Shown: positions 45,338-55,700 of the stretch, piece by piece
Layout: the number at the start of each line of letters is the position of its first letter
How positions within the stretch are numbered: position 1 is the first letter of the stretch
Source of the DNA: Pseudomonas sp. H9
GTDB taxonomy: Bacteria > Pseudomonadota > Gammaproteobacteria > Pseudomonadales > Pseudomonadaceae
NCBI RefSeq assembly: GCF_004353925.1
Contig: NZ_SMOK01000047.1
Location: forward strand, 186,001-250,000
Length of the DNA stretch: 64,000 nucleotides
Reading direction: 5' to 3'
Program-made: the position numbers and the translations under genes
Notes under the pieces: generated by a model
Database searches by the model: none
The model's input: the letters and a program-made list of their open reading frames with translations, nothing else
Told to the model about the DNA's origin: nothing

Positions 45338-46216
45338 ATGAACCACCGCACCGCCCTCGGCGCCCTGCATATCGGCGCGCTGTTCTTCGGCCTGACTGGC
45401 GTCTTCGGCAAATTGGCCCAGGCGGCGCCGTCGGTCATTGTGTTTGGCCGCGCTGCCTTTGCGGTGCTGGCGCTGGGCATCTTTGCCCGTGTTGCGCGAA
45501 AGGGCTGGCAACCGCTTCAAGGTCAAGATTGGCGCCGCCTGGCACTAGGGGGCGTGTTACTGGCTGGGCACTGGGTCAGCTTCTTTATTGCCGTAAAAGT
45601 CGCAGGTGTGGCGATTGCCACCTTGGGCTTTGCCAGTTTCCCGGCCTTCACCGTCATTCTTGAAAGCCTGCTGTTTCGCGAACGGGTCCGCAGCAACGAA
45701 ATCATGCTGGTGGCGCTGGTCAGTATCGGCCTGATCCTGGTAACACCCGACTTCGACCTCGCCAGCCAGGCCACTGGTGGCCTGCTGTGGTCTGTACTTT
45801 CCGGCTTGCTGTTCTCGTTGTTGTCGCTGACCAACCGAGCCTCCAACGGACGCGTACCCGCGGTACAGGCAGCCTTGTGCCAGAACGCAGTGGTTGCACT
45901 CTGTCTGCTGCCCGCTGCGGCCCCGGCACTGACCACCGTGCCAGCCATGGACTGGCTGTGGATCGCCTTGCTCGGTGTGTTTTGTACCGGCGTTGCTCAC
46001 AGTCTGTTCGTTGCAAGCCTGGCGGTCATCAAGGCACGCACGGCAGCGGTGGTGTTTGCACTGGAACCGGTGTACGGCATTGCCCTGGCCTGGCTGATTT
46101 TCGCGGAGGCGCCGACCCTGCGCATGCTTGTCGGCGGCGTACTGATCATCCTGGCCATCGTCATATCCAGCCGCCTGGCGGCGGGCAATCAAACAGCCAA
46201 GGCCGCTGCGGCGTAA
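45338..46216 (+). CDS. EamA/DMT-superfamily transporter
   Basis: A 292-residue drug/metabolite transporter with ten predicted helices in two EamA halves (about 8-140 and 150-285). It starts MNHRTALGALHIGALFFGLT behind AAGGATA. The second half has SLAVIKARTAAVVFALEPVY, the usual EamA signature. The substrate is unknown; many relatives export amino acids or metabolites. It directly follows the cupin AraC regulator. Confidence 0.87.
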   Translation: MNHRTALGALHIGALFFGLTGVFGKLAQAAPSVIVFGRAAFAVLALGIFARVARKGWQPLQGQDWRRLALGGVLLAGHWVSFFIAVKVAGVAIATLGFASFPAFTVILESLLFRERVRSNEIMLVALVSIGLILVTPDFDLASQATGGLLWSVLSGLLFSLLSLTNRASNGRVPAVQAALCQNAVVALCLLPAAAPALTTVPAMDWLWIALLGVFCTGVAHSLFVASLAVIKARTAAVVFALEPVYGIALAWLIFAEAPTLRMLVGGVLIILAIVISSRLAAGNQTAKAAAA

Positions 46217-46228
46217 GGTCGCCGTGAA

Positions 46229-46513
46229 TCAAGAACGGTCGTTGTGGCCCAGGTCACGTTGCGGGTCGATCTGGTCGCGAACCCGTTGCTTGAGCACCTT
46301 GGCTTCCGGGAAGCCACCATCGGCCTTGCGCTCCCAGATCTGCACACCGTCGCAGGTGATGCGGAAAACGCCGCCGGTGGCGGGTTCCAGGGTAACCCGG
46401 GCAAGGTCGTCACTGAAGGTGCTGAGCAGTTCCTGCGCCAACCACGCGGCACGCAGCAACCACTGGCATTGAGTGCAATAAGTAATGACGACTTCGGCTT
46501 TATGGACATTCAC
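46229..46513 (-). CDS. SelT/SelW/SelH-family (Rdx) protein, cysteine form
   Basis: A 94-residue thioredoxin-like protein of the Rdx family. The redox motif CTQC (residues 13-16) is in the position where eukaryotic SelW/SelT have Cys-x-x-Sec. FRITCDGVQIWERKADGGFPEAKVLKQRVRDQ is typical (RKADGGFPEAKVLKQ region). The role is probably redox, substrate unknown. Divergent from plpD. Confidence 0.9.
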   Translation of the reverse strand: MNVHKAEVVITYCTQCQWLLRAAWLAQELLSTFSDDLARVTLEPATGGVFRITCDGVQIWERKADGGFPEAKVLKQRVRDQIDPQRDLGHNDRS

Positions 46514-46582
46514 AGCAATCAGACTCCTGACAGGCGGGGATGCTTATACTAGCGGTCTTTAGCCTTTGCTCCGAGAGTCGTG

Positions 46583-48772
46583 ATGCACCGCTTGCTGTTG
46601 AGCCTGCTGCTGTTGGTCGTTTCCTTCCCGCTCCTGGCCGCTGAACCGCCAAAGCCGAAAATCGGCCTGGTGCTGTCGGGCGGAGCGGCCCGTGGTCTCG
46701 CCCATATCGGCGTGCTCAAAGCGCTGGAGGAACAAGGCATCAAAGTCGATGCCATTGCCGGTACCAGTATGGGTGCGGTGGTCGGCGGCCTGTATGCCTC
46801 GGGCTACAGCATCGAAGAGCTGGAGAAGCTCGCCTTGAGTATTGACTGGCAGCAGGCCCTTTCCGATGCACCACCGCGCAAGGACGTGCCCTTCCGGCGT
46901 AAACAGGATGACCGCGACTTCCTGGTCAAACAGAAGCTCAGTTTCCGCGACGATGGCAGCCTCGGCCTGCCACTGGGGGTGATCCAGGGGCAGAACCTGG
47001 CGCTGCTGCTGGAAAGCCTGCTGGCCAACACCAGTGATACCCGCGACTTCGACAAGCTGCCGATTCCGTTCCGTGCCGTGGCCACCGATATCGCCAGTGG
47101 TGAGAAAGTGGTGTTCAAGCGCGGGCACCTGCCGCAAGTGATTCGCGCCAGCATGTCGATACCGGCAGTGTTCGCCCCGGTCGATATCGATGGCCGGCTG
47201 CTGGTAGACGGCGGCATGGTCGATAACATCCCTCTGGATGTTGCCCGCGAGATGGGGGTAGACCTGGCGATAGTCGTCGATATCGGCTCGCCGCTGCGTG
47301 ATCGCAAGCAACTGAGCACCGTGGTCGATGTACTCAACCAGTCGATCACCCTGATGACCCGGCGCAACTCTGAGGAACAACTGGCGCAGCTGCATCGTGA
47401 CGACATCCTCATCCAGCCGCCAATGGCCAGCTTCGGCGTCACCGACTTTGGCCGTGCCCAGGAGATGATCGACGCCGGCTACCGCGCGGCCCGAGCCTTG
47501 GACGCGCGCCTGGCAAGCCTCAAACACACCGAAAGCAACGATACCGAACTGAACGCTGCGCGCTCACCGAGTCAACGCACGCCGGTGATCACCGCGATCA
47601 GGATCGAGAACGACTCGAAAGTCAGCGACGATGTGATCCGCTTCTACATTCGCCAACCGATTGGCGAACCCCTGGAGCTGGGCCGTCTGCAGACTGACAT
47701 GGGCACCCTCTACGGCCTGGACTACTTCGACCGGGTTCAGTACCGGGTGGTGCACAAGGGCAGCGACAACACCCTGGTGATCAATGCCCGCGGTCGCCGC
47801 GGCGGCACCGATTACCTGCGCCTGGGCCTTGCCTTGTCGGATGACCTGCGCGGCGACAGCGCTTTCAACATAGGTGCCAGTTACCGGGTCAATGGTATCA
47901 ACCGCCTCGGCGCCGAGTGGCTGACCCGGGCGCAGATCGGCGACCAGCAAGAGCTGTACAGCGAGTTCTATCAACCGCTGGATGCCGGTTCGCGCTACTT
48001 CATCGCCCCCTACATTGACCTCGGCTCGCAAAACATCGAAGCCACCCTGGACGAAGACCCGATTGCTGAATACCGCCTGGAGCGCTACGGATTTGGCCTG
48101 AACCTGGGGCGCCAGATCGGCAACAGCGGCGAAGTGCGCTTCGGTGTCGGCCAGGCCTGGGGCAATGCCGATGTACGGATTGGCGATCAAGACCTGCCGC
48201 ACTTCAGCTTCAACGAAGGCTTCTACGAGCTGAAATATTCGTTCGACACCCTCGACAACGTTTACTTCCCGCACAGCGGTGAAGACATCAGCCTGACCCT
48301 GCGCCAGTTCGATCCTGACCTTGGTTCTGACCAACGTTACCGGCAGTGGAACTTCAAACTGGACAAAGCCCTGAGCAGTGGCCCGAATACCTGGGTGCTG
48401 GGCGGCCAGTACGGGCGAACCATCGATGACGCCGAAGTGGTGACTTCAAGCTTTGTATTGGGAGGTGCCCGGCAACTGTCAGGCTTCCGCCAGGATTCGG
48501 TGTCCGGGCAGAACATGAGCCTGATGCGTATGGTCTATTACCGTCGGCTGACGCCTCGGGCCTACCTGCCACTGGACTTCCCGCTGTATCTGGGCGGGTC
48601 GCTGGAACGTGGCAGGGTCTGGAACAATGACAACGATTTCGACAGTGGCTATATCAATGCTGCCAGTGTTTTCGTTGGTTTCGAAACGCCGCTGGGCCCG
48701 TTGAACTTCAGCTACGGGGCGAACAGCGAAAATCAGAAGGCGTTGTACCTGAACCTGGGTCACACCTTCTGA
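46583..48772 (+). CDS. plpD: Patatin-like phospholipase with outer membrane barrel (PlpD, type Vd)
   Basis: A 729-residue type V autotransporter with a fused phospholipase. A signal peptide is followed by the patatin domain (about 27-330): oxyanion loop LSGGAARGLAHIGVLKALEE, nucleophile motif GTSMG (near 64) and catalytic aspartate in LLVDGGMVDNIPLD (near 210). A single POTRA domain (TAIRIENDSKVSDDVIRFYI) and a C-terminal 16-stranded Omp85-type barrel ending LYLNLGHTF follow. In P. aeruginosa PlpD the lipase is secreted through its own barrel. Length equals that of PlpD. GTG at 46580 is an alternative start. Confidence 0.93.
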   Translation: MHRLLLSLLLLVVSFPLLAAEPPKPKIGLVLSGGAARGLAHIGVLKALEEQGIKVDAIAGTSMGAVVGGLYASGYSIEELEKLALSIDWQQALSDAPPRKDVPFRRKQDDRDFLVKQKLSFRDDGSLGLPLGVIQGQNLALLLESLLANTSDTRDFDKLPIPFRAVATDIASGEKVVFKRGHLPQVIRASMSIPAVFAPVDIDGRLLVDGGMVDNIPLDVAREMGVDLAIVVDIGSPLRDRKQLSTVVDVLNQSITLMTRRNSEEQLAQLHRDDILIQPPMASFGVTDFGRAQEMIDAGYRAARALDARLASLKHTESNDTELNAARSPSQRTPVITAIRIENDSKVSDDVIRFYIRQPIGEPLELGRLQTDMGTLYGLDYFDRVQYRVVHKGSDNTLVINARGRRGGTDYLRLGLALSDDLRGDSAFNIGASYRVNGINRLGAEWLTRAQIGDQQELYSEFYQPLDAGSRYFIAPYIDLGSQNIEATLDEDPIAEYRLERYGFGLNLGRQIGNSGEVRFGVGQAWGNADVRIGDQDLPHFSFNEGFYELKYSFDTLDNVYFPHSGEDISLTLRQFDPDLGSDQRYRQWNFKLDKALSSGPNTWVLGGQYGRTIDDAEVVTSSFVLGGARQLSGFRQDSVSGQNMSLMRMVYYRRLTPRAYLPLDFPLYLGGSLERGRVWNNDNDFDSGYINAASVFVGFETPLGPLNFSYGANSENQKALYLNLGHTF

Positions 48773-48778
48773 GGCCGG

Positions 48779-49213
48779 TCAGGATTTTTCCAGGTTCGCC
48801 AGGATGCGCGCGTGCACCTTCATGCACACGCGCATGTCTTCTTCGTCGACACCGCTGAACAACTCGGCGCGCAATGCGTTGGCAATGGTTTCGATCTGGT
48901 CGATCAGCGGTTTGGCCGGTGGGCACAGGTGAATCTTTTTCGCCCGCCGGTCTTCCAGCACCGCCTGACGCCGTACCAGGCCCTGGGACTCCAGACTATC
49001 GAGCAAGCGCGCCAGGGTCGGCCCCTCGACGCCCACACTCTGGGCCAGCTCACGCTGGGTGGGTGCTTCGTCAAATCGGGCCAGATGCAGCAGCACCAGC
49101 CAGCGGGCTTGGGACAGATTGAGCCCGGCCAGGCGGCGGTCCAGTTCGGCGCGCCAGCCTCGTGACATCTGGGCTAGCTGCATTCCGAAGCGATGTTGAT
49201 CAGTCAACGGCAT
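48779..49213 (-). CDS. MarR/SlyA-family transcription regulator
   Basis: A 144-residue winged-helix dimer regulator of the SlyA group. Recognition region QRELAQSVGVEGPTLARLLD, wing DSLESQGLVRRQAVLEDRRA. It converges on plpD with only 6 nt between stops. The region just upstream of its start holds a SlyA-like operator, consistent with autorepression. Confidence 0.9.
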   Translation of the reverse strand: MPLTDQHRFGMQLAQMSRGWRAELDRRLAGLNLSQARWLVLLHLARFDEAPTQRELAQSVGVEGPTLARLLDSLESQGLVRRQAVLEDRRAKKIHLCPPAKPLIDQIETIANALRAELFSGVDEEDMRVCMKVHARILANLEKS

Positions 49214-49232
49214 AGAGAACTCATCATCAGAA

Positions 49233-49251
49233 CTAATTGTTAGTCAGCTAA
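49233..49251. promoter_or_regulatory. Putative MarR/SlyA operator
   Basis: CTAA-TTG-TTAG (49233-49243) overlaps TTAG-TCAG-CTAA (49240-49251), the latter 10/12 identical to the SlyA consensus TTAGCAAGCTAA. It is 20 nt upstream of the regulator's ATG. Confidence 0.65.
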
Positions 49252-49330
49252 CCATGCTCCTGCGTAACAGGCAAGGCTCAGCTCAGTTGTATCTGTCTGA
49301 CAATCGTTTTAAAAGATGACAAAACGCCGC

Positions 49331-51466
49331 TTACATCTCAAATTCAGCCGCTAACGCCGCCCTTACGCAATACAGAACCCCTTCCGGAACACGGGCACCG
49401 AACTGTTCGGCAATCGCCGAAACGGGTGGCAACTCACCTTCACCGTCCAGAAAAGCATCCTGGACTTCTTCCAGCAGATCTTGCGGCAGATCCAGCGCTT
49501 GCTCCAGCGACAGCTGCTGACGGCCAATGGCTTCGGCCAGCATGCTGTAGACATTCTTCTCGCTGCAGTTCAGTTGCCCGGCAATTTGCGCCGGGGTCAT
49601 ACCGGCACGGGCCAGGCTGGTCAGCTCGTGACGCAGGTCGGCCACCTGCGGCGGCGCCTCGGCCGCACCACCCAGCACTTCAAGAAACGCCTCGCCGTAG
49701 CGCTCCAGCTTGCGCGCCCCCACGCCACTGACCCGGGCCATTTCGCTGAGGCTGGCAGGCTGGCTGCGCAGCATTTCCAGCAGGGTCGAGTCGGGGAAAA
49801 TCACGTACGGAGGCACGCCATGCTCTTCTGCCAGCTTGCGCCGTAGCGCACGCAGGGCTTCCCACTGCTCGCGCTCGTCTGCGCGCACCAACTGGCTGGC
49901 CGGGCTGGCACCACTGCTGCTGCCCTTGCTGGTGGTCTGCGGTTTGAGATCGCGGCGCAATTCCAGACTCACCTCGCCACGCAACAAAGGCCGGCAGCTG
50001 TCGGACAGACGCAGGCCGCCGTACCCTTCCAGGTCGATATCTGCCAAGCCGCGTGCCACCAACTGGCGGAACAAGGAGCGCCATTCGCCCTCGGAGCGGT
50101 CTTTGCCAACGCCATACACCGCCAGTTTTTCATGGCCAAAATTGCGGATTTTTTCGTTGTCGCGCCCCAGCAACACATCCACGAGGTGACCAACACCGTA
50201 ACGCTGCCCGGTGCGATACACCGCCGACAAGGCCTGACGGGCGGGCTCGGTGGCGTTCCAGGTCTGCACGCCATCGATGCAGTTGTCACAGTGCCCGCAC
50301 GGCTGCGGCAGTTCTTCGTCGAAGTAGTTCAGCAAGGTCTGACGGCGGCAACGGGTTTCTTCGCACAGGGCGAGCATAGCGTCGAGCTTGTGCTGTTCGA
50401 TGCGCTTATGACGCTCGTCACCTTCAGAGTTCTGCAGCATTTGCTTGAGCATCACCATGTCTTGCAGCCCGTAGGCCATCCAGGCATCGGCCGGCAGGCC
50501 ATCGCGCCCGGCCCGGCCGGTTTCCTGATAGTAGGCTTCCAGCGACTTGGGCAGGTCCAGGTGGGCGACGAAGCGCACGTTGGGTTTATCGATACCCATG
50601 CCGAAGGCAATGGTGGCGACCATGATCAGGCCTTCCTCGTTGAGGAAGCGGCGCTGGTTCGCTGCTCGGGTCTCAGCTGGCAAGCCGGCGTGATACGGCA
50701 GCGCTGGAAAGCCCTGCTCGCACAGGTAGGCAGCAACATCGTCGACCTTCTTGCGCGACAGGCAGTAAACGATGCCGGCGTTACCGCGCCGATCGCCAAG
50801 GAATGCCAGTAACTGCTTGCGTGGCTGCTCCTTGGGCACGATACGGTAAAAGATGTTCGGGCGATCGAAGCTCGACAGAAAGCGTTCGGCGTTCTGCAAA
50901 TGCAGGCGGTTGACGATTTCTTCGCGGGTCCGCATGTCTGCGGTGGCCGTCAGGGCGATGCGTGGCACATGAGGGAACAGCTCGGCCAGTTGCCCCAACT
51001 GCAAGTACTCGGGGCGGAAGTCGTGGCCCCATTGCGAGACGCAGTGCGCCTCGTCGATGGCAAACAAGGCGATGTCCAGGTTGCGCAGAAAATCGAGCAT
51101 GCGCGGCTGCACCAGGCGTTCCGGTGCCAGGTAGAGCATTTTCACCTCGCCACGGCGAATCCGCCCGGCCAGGTCACGCTGCTGCTCCGGACTCAGGGTC
51201 GAGTTCAGCGACGCGGCGGCCACACCCAACTCATCGAGGGTAGCCACCTGGTCTTCCATCAGCGCGATCAGGGGTGAAACCACCACCGCCAGGCCCGGGC
51301 GTAACAGTGCCGGCACCTGGAAACACAGGGACTTGCCGCCCCCGGTGGGCATCAACACCAGCGCATCGCCGCCTTTGGCTACGCATTCGATGATCGCCCC
51401 CTGGCGCCCTCGAAAGCTGTCGTAGCCGAAGATGTCCTTGAGGACGCGCTGAGCCTGTTCGAGCAT
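49331..51466 (-). CDS. recQ: ATP-dependent DNA helicase RecQ
   Basis: A 711-residue 3'-5' helicase. Motif I LMPTGGGKSLCFQVPALL (near residue 45), motif II AIDEAHCVSQWGHDFRPEY (near 140), motif VI QETGRAGRDGLPADAW (near 325), zinc cysteines in CEETRCRRQ and PCGHCDNC (near 375-400), RQC winged helix and an HRDC domain (near 525-605). Length is longer than E. coli RecQ (about 610) owing to a C-terminal extension after HRDC that looks like an additional helix-turn-helix (TPAQIAGQLNCSEKNVYSML). Start ATG 51466 (MLEQAQRVLKDIFG). Confidence 0.94.
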   Translation of the reverse strand: MLEQAQRVLKDIFGYDSFRGRQGAIIECVAKGGDALVLMPTGGGKSLCFQVPALLRPGLAVVVSPLIALMEDQVATLDELGVAAASLNSTLSPEQQRDLAGRIRRGEVKMLYLAPERLVQPRMLDFLRNLDIALFAIDEAHCVSQWGHDFRPEYLQLGQLAELFPHVPRIALTATADMRTREEIVNRLHLQNAERFLSSFDRPNIFYRIVPKEQPRKQLLAFLGDRRGNAGIVYCLSRKKVDDVAAYLCEQGFPALPYHAGLPAETRAANQRRFLNEEGLIMVATIAFGMGIDKPNVRFVAHLDLPKSLEAYYQETGRAGRDGLPADAWMAYGLQDMVMLKQMLQNSEGDERHKRIEQHKLDAMLALCEETRCRRQTLLNYFDEELPQPCGHCDNCIDGVQTWNATEPARQALSAVYRTGQRYGVGHLVDVLLGRDNEKIRNFGHEKLAVYGVGKDRSEGEWRSLFRQLVARGLADIDLEGYGGLRLSDSCRPLLRGEVSLELRRDLKPQTTSKGSSSGASPASQLVRADEREQWEALRALRRKLAEEHGVPPYVIFPDSTLLEMLRSQPASLSEMARVSGVGARKLERYGEAFLEVLGGAAEAPPQVADLRHELTSLARAGMTPAQIAGQLNCSEKNVYSMLAEAIGRQQLSLEQALDLPQDLLEEVQDAFLDGEGELPPVSAIAEQFGARVPEGVLYCVRAALAAEFEM

Positions 51467-51711
51467 AAACACTCCATAAATCGCAAAACCATCCTGGCCA
51501 CAGGCTGGATGAAAACCTTCACCGCTGCCGCTAAAAATGCGTAAGCGGCTTTTACCAGAATGCCCTTTCGCGCAGTCCAGGTTCAAAAGGCGGGCAGTAT
51601 ACCCGAGCGTCACCCTGCACAGGGGCCTCTGCGATAGGCGTCATCCTTTGCCTTGCAGGGGCTGCAAGATGCTAGAATTCGATCATCGTTTATTCCCAAG
51701 GTAGCCCTGTA

Positions 51712-52305
51712 ATGTCCTTCGCCGAGCAATTGACCCGCCTGCAAGCCTTCCTCGACGCCGATGAGCTGCACGAAGAAGCGCTGGACTACGTTGCCGCCCA
51801 CGGCTACCTGACCGCTTTGTCGATTGGGACCGAGGCCGTTCCGGAGCGCGAATGGATCGACGCCCTGTTTGCCGAAGAGCCGCGCTACAAAGATGAAGCG
51901 CAGCGTGAAGAAATCGAAGCCACGCTGATCCAGCTCAAAGCGCACATCGCCCGCCAGTTGGCCAGTGACGATGAGTTCGAGCTGCCATGCGACCTGGACC
52001 TGGGTGACGATCCGGACGATTCCGAACTGCGCGGCTGGTGCATCGGCTTCATGGAAGGCGTGTTCATGCGCGAAGAAGCCTGGTTTGAAACCGCCGAAGA
52101 AGAAGTCAGCGAAATGCTGCTGCCGATCATGGTCGGTTCCGGTCTGTTCGACGAGCAGCCTGAATTCGCCGACATCGCCAGCGATGCCAACCTGATGGAC
52201 GACATGATCGTGCAGATCCCTGAGGCCTTGACTGCGCTGTACCTGCTGCAGCATGCGCCTGACGAAAAACCTGCACCTGCGCTGCTCAAACCACGCCACC
52301 ACTGA
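51712..52305 (+). CDS. YecA/UPF0149-family protein
   Basis: A 197-residue acidic alpha-helical protein of the YgfB/YecA type (UPF0149), with ALDYVAAHGYLTALSIGTEA (near 25), GWCIGFMEGVFMREEAWFE (near 105) and PIMVGSGLFDEQ. It lacks the C-terminal SEC-C zinc motif of some relatives. Function unknown. It precedes the YbaN gene by 10 nt, so the two may form an operon. Confidence 0.87.
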   Translation: MSFAEQLTRLQAFLDADELHEEALDYVAAHGYLTALSIGTEAVPEREWIDALFAEEPRYKDEAQREEIEATLIQLKAHIARQLASDDEFELPCDLDLGDDPDDSELRGWCIGFMEGVFMREEAWFETAEEEVSEMLLPIMVGSGLFDEQPEFADIASDANLMDDMIVQIPEALTALYLLQHAPDEKPAPALLKPRHH

Positions 52306-52315
52306 GTTGGCGTCA

Positions 52316-52681
52316 ATGCGCTACCTGCTGCTGGCCGTCGGCTGGCTCAGTGTTGCGTTGGGAGTGATCGGCATTTTCCTGCCGGTATTGCCGACCACTC
52401 CGTTTCTGCTGCTGGCTGCGGCCTGCTTTGCCCGCAGCTCTCCGCGCTTTCACCATTGGCTGATCAATCACCCACAGCTTGGGCCGTGGATTCGTGATTA
52501 CCTCAGTGGCCAAGGCATTCCGCTCAAGGGCAAGGTCTATGCAATTGGCCTGATGTGGTTGAGCATTGGCCTGTCGTGTTACCTGGTACCTCTGCCTTGG
52601 GCACGCGGGTTCATGCTGACCAGTGCGGTGCTGGTCAGCATTTACATTCTGCGACAGAAAACCCTGCGACGCGATCTGTAG
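52316..52681 (+). CDS. YbaN-family (DUF454) inner membrane protein
   Basis: A 121-residue membrane protein with DUF454 signature GVIGIFLPVLPTTPFLLLAA and CFARSSPRFHHWLINHPQLG. Three to four helices are predicted. Start ATG 52316. Its TAG stop lies inside the left arm of a REP element, so the last codons are shared with the repeat. Confidence 0.9.
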   Translation: MRYLLLAVGWLSVALGVIGIFLPVLPTTPFLLLAAACFARSSPRFHHWLINHPQLGPWIRDYLSGQGIPLKGKVYAIGLMWLSIGLSCYLVPLPWARGFMLTSAVLVSIYILRQKTLRRDL

Positions 52682-52747
52682 GAGCGGGCCTGCCCCGCGA
52701 TGGCGGTGTGTCAGTCACATCGCATCGCGGGGCAAGCCCGCTCCCAC
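52676..52747. repeat. REP pair (REPIN) overlapping the ybaN stop
   Basis: CTGTAGGAGCGGGCCTGCCC (starting inside the DUF454 stop) and inverted CGGGGCAAGCCCGCTCCCAC; lies between convergent ybaN and the adhesin gene and may serve as their 3' end. Confidence 0.9.
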
Positions 52748-52763
52748 TCACATAGCAAGCCCG

Positions 52764-55700
52764 TTACACCGTATCCACCTTCAAGGAATGGTCATTGAGC
52801 ATGCCATTGATGATGGTCGCGGTATCCTGCCCCGCCGCCACCACGCCCCCTGCTCCGGCTGTCACACCATAGTGCTGAGCCAGGTTGACCCCGGCCAGAT
52901 CGATGGTCTGGGTTGGTGCAGCTCCCGCCACCACGCTCACTTCGATGGTCGAGACCACGCCCGAACCACTGCCCGTAACTTTGAAGTGCAGGTAATCATC
53001 CAGCGACGCCGAGGTCGGGTTCTCGCCCTGCAACAATTGCGACAGGTCCAGTCGATCAGTGCCCGGGGTAAAGTCGGTTACCACATCATGCCCAGTGTTG
53101 CCCTGTTGCCAGAGGAAGGTATCGGCACCTGAACCTCCCGTCAGGGTGTTGTTGCCCGGACCACCGATCAACACGTCATCACCGCCACCACCTAACAGGG
53201 TGTCGTTGCCTTTGCCACCAATCAGCAGGTTGGCACCGCTGTTACCCGTCAGGCTGTCGTTATAGTCCGACCCAATAAGGTTCTCGATCGAAGCCAGCGT
53301 ATCAGTCCCGGCGCCCAGGGTGTTTTGCCCACCGGCCAGGTTCAGATTGACCGTCACGGCACTCGACGCACTGGCATAGCTGGCCGTGTCGATGCCAGCA
53401 CCACCGTCAAGCAAGTCGTTGCCCAGGCCGCCAATCAACAGGTCATTACCATTACCGCCATGCAGGGTGTCATTGCCACTGCCGCCAACCAACACGTCAT
53501 TACCGTCACCGCCGTTGAGCGTGGTGGCCGTATTACCGGCCACCAGCACATCATCATTACCGGTACCGTTGAGCGTATCGCCCGCCTGGTAGTTGATGTC
53601 TACAGCACCCGTGCTGGTACCGCCATGGCCATCGCTCACGGTGTAGCTACCATTGTGCGTCGGGGTACTGTCCTGGGCATCTGCGTAATTGATGCTCATG
53701 GTCAACTTGTAGTACTCAGACGTGTTGGCGCTACCTCCACTGAGGTTGGTGCGGTTGGCTAGATGAATGGTGTAAACCCCGTCATGGCTGGCAGTAAAGC
53801 CGTCGCCGGAGCCTATCGCCTGATAGGTACCACCGGCCTCCTTCCATTCCATCAACAGGTTGTCATTGGCCAGGCGGTCGTGATTGAGGGTGAGCTTCTC
53901 ACCCTGTTTAAGGGTGACCGTGATCAGGTCCTCATCATTGGCATTACCGTTACTGACCGATCCCAGGAAGCCACTGACAACCACCGCCGCAGTCATCGAC
54001 GCCGCTGGCCCAGTGAACGAACCGCGTGCGACGTTAAGCAACTGATTGTTGGCATTGTTGCTACTTGTGCCGTTGAAAAGCACGGTCGGCGTCGTACTGC
54101 CGACGGTGAAATCACCGCCTCGCGCCACCCAACCGGTATTGAAGGTGGTCTGCGCAGCGCTCAGCGGATCGTTGTTGGCATCGCTGTCGTTGGCCAGCAA
54201 GGCCTCGCCTGGCAGGCTGATGCTGTTCGACAGAATATTGGTGATGACATGGTCGGCACCTGCCACCGGGCCGGTGTTGGTGTGAACGTTGACCACCAGC
54301 GTAGCGCTGCTGGTGTCGCCGTCATTGTCACTGACCACAAAGCCGATCTGCTCGACCTTGGTGCTGCCAACATCTTTAGGCGGGGTGTAGGTGAAGTCAC
54401 CGGTGTCCATGTCTACCACGATGCTGCCACCCAGCGCGGTTTTCACGGTGATGCTGTTGGTACCCGAATCGAAAGTGCCACGGTCGGCTGCGCCACTCGT
54501 GGCGTAAGAGCCAGCACCGCTATTGCCCTTCGGATCGAAGGTATAGGTAGTACCGTCAATCAGCAGCGACTTGATGAAACCACCATCGGCACCGAACTCA
54601 CCGCCGCTCATCAGGCTGCCCGTAACCGGCGCGCCCTGCACAGTACCCGAGAGAACTTCGTTGAGCTGGTTGAGGTCGGTGACGACATTGGCGTTGGTAT
54701 TGGTATGGGTGCTGCCGTCATAGGCCAGTGGGTTAAGGTTACCGGCATTCACCCCGTTACCCAGACCAATGGCGTACGACTTGATCCCGTTGCTATCGAG
54801 GAATGACTTCCAGGACGCCTCATCCGTTGCGTCAATGCCTTGAGAGGAGGTGGAAGGCTCACCGTCCGAGAAGAAGTAGCCGATATTCTGCGCACCCGTG
54901 AGCTTGCCAGCGGTATTGAAGGCTGACTTCGCCCCCGAAACGGCCTCATCGTAGTTGGTACCACCGCCTGCACTCAGGCCTGCGACAATTGCCTTGGCGT
55001 CAGCAACCGAGACCCAACTACTGGCTTTGACTGATGAGCCGGAGCTGAACGTGACGATCTGCACTTTGACATCGCCCATCTCGTCATACTTATCGAGCAA
55101 TACGCTGATCGCTTGCTTGGCGAGCTGCAACCGGCTCAACCCGGACACACCGGAGCCATCGTTCATGCTGCCGGAGACGTCGATAGTCAGCAGCAGGTTC
55201 GAATCAACCTGCCCCGGGGTCACCGAACGCTCAGCACCCACCGCCGAAGGCACATCATCGACAATGTTCACATCGATGGTGGCCGTCTTGGTGCTGCCAT
55301 CGGTATCGGTCGCCTTCACCGTGATGGCTTCATTAAGGCTGTTGATGCCATTGCCATTCGCATGGCCTTCACTGTCCTTCAGGGTGTAGGTGTAGCTGAC
55401 CACTCCGGTGCTCGGGTTGTAGCCAGTGATGGTCAACGCGTTGCCCAACGGCGTAACCCCCGTCTGCGGAATGCCGCTGACCACACCACCACTGACCAAG
55501 GTGATACTGCCGACGGTCAAGGTTTGCAGGCCATCAGGCGCCGTCACGGTGAAACTGCCAGAGCGCGTCAACGCCGACTCATCGGGGCTGGTTCCGTCAC
55601 TGAGGTTCTTCTCGTAAACCGTCAGCTCACCGCCATTGATGTTCAGGCCGTCAATCGTCACCGGGTGATCCGAATTGCTGACGTTCAGCGTCAGGGTCGC

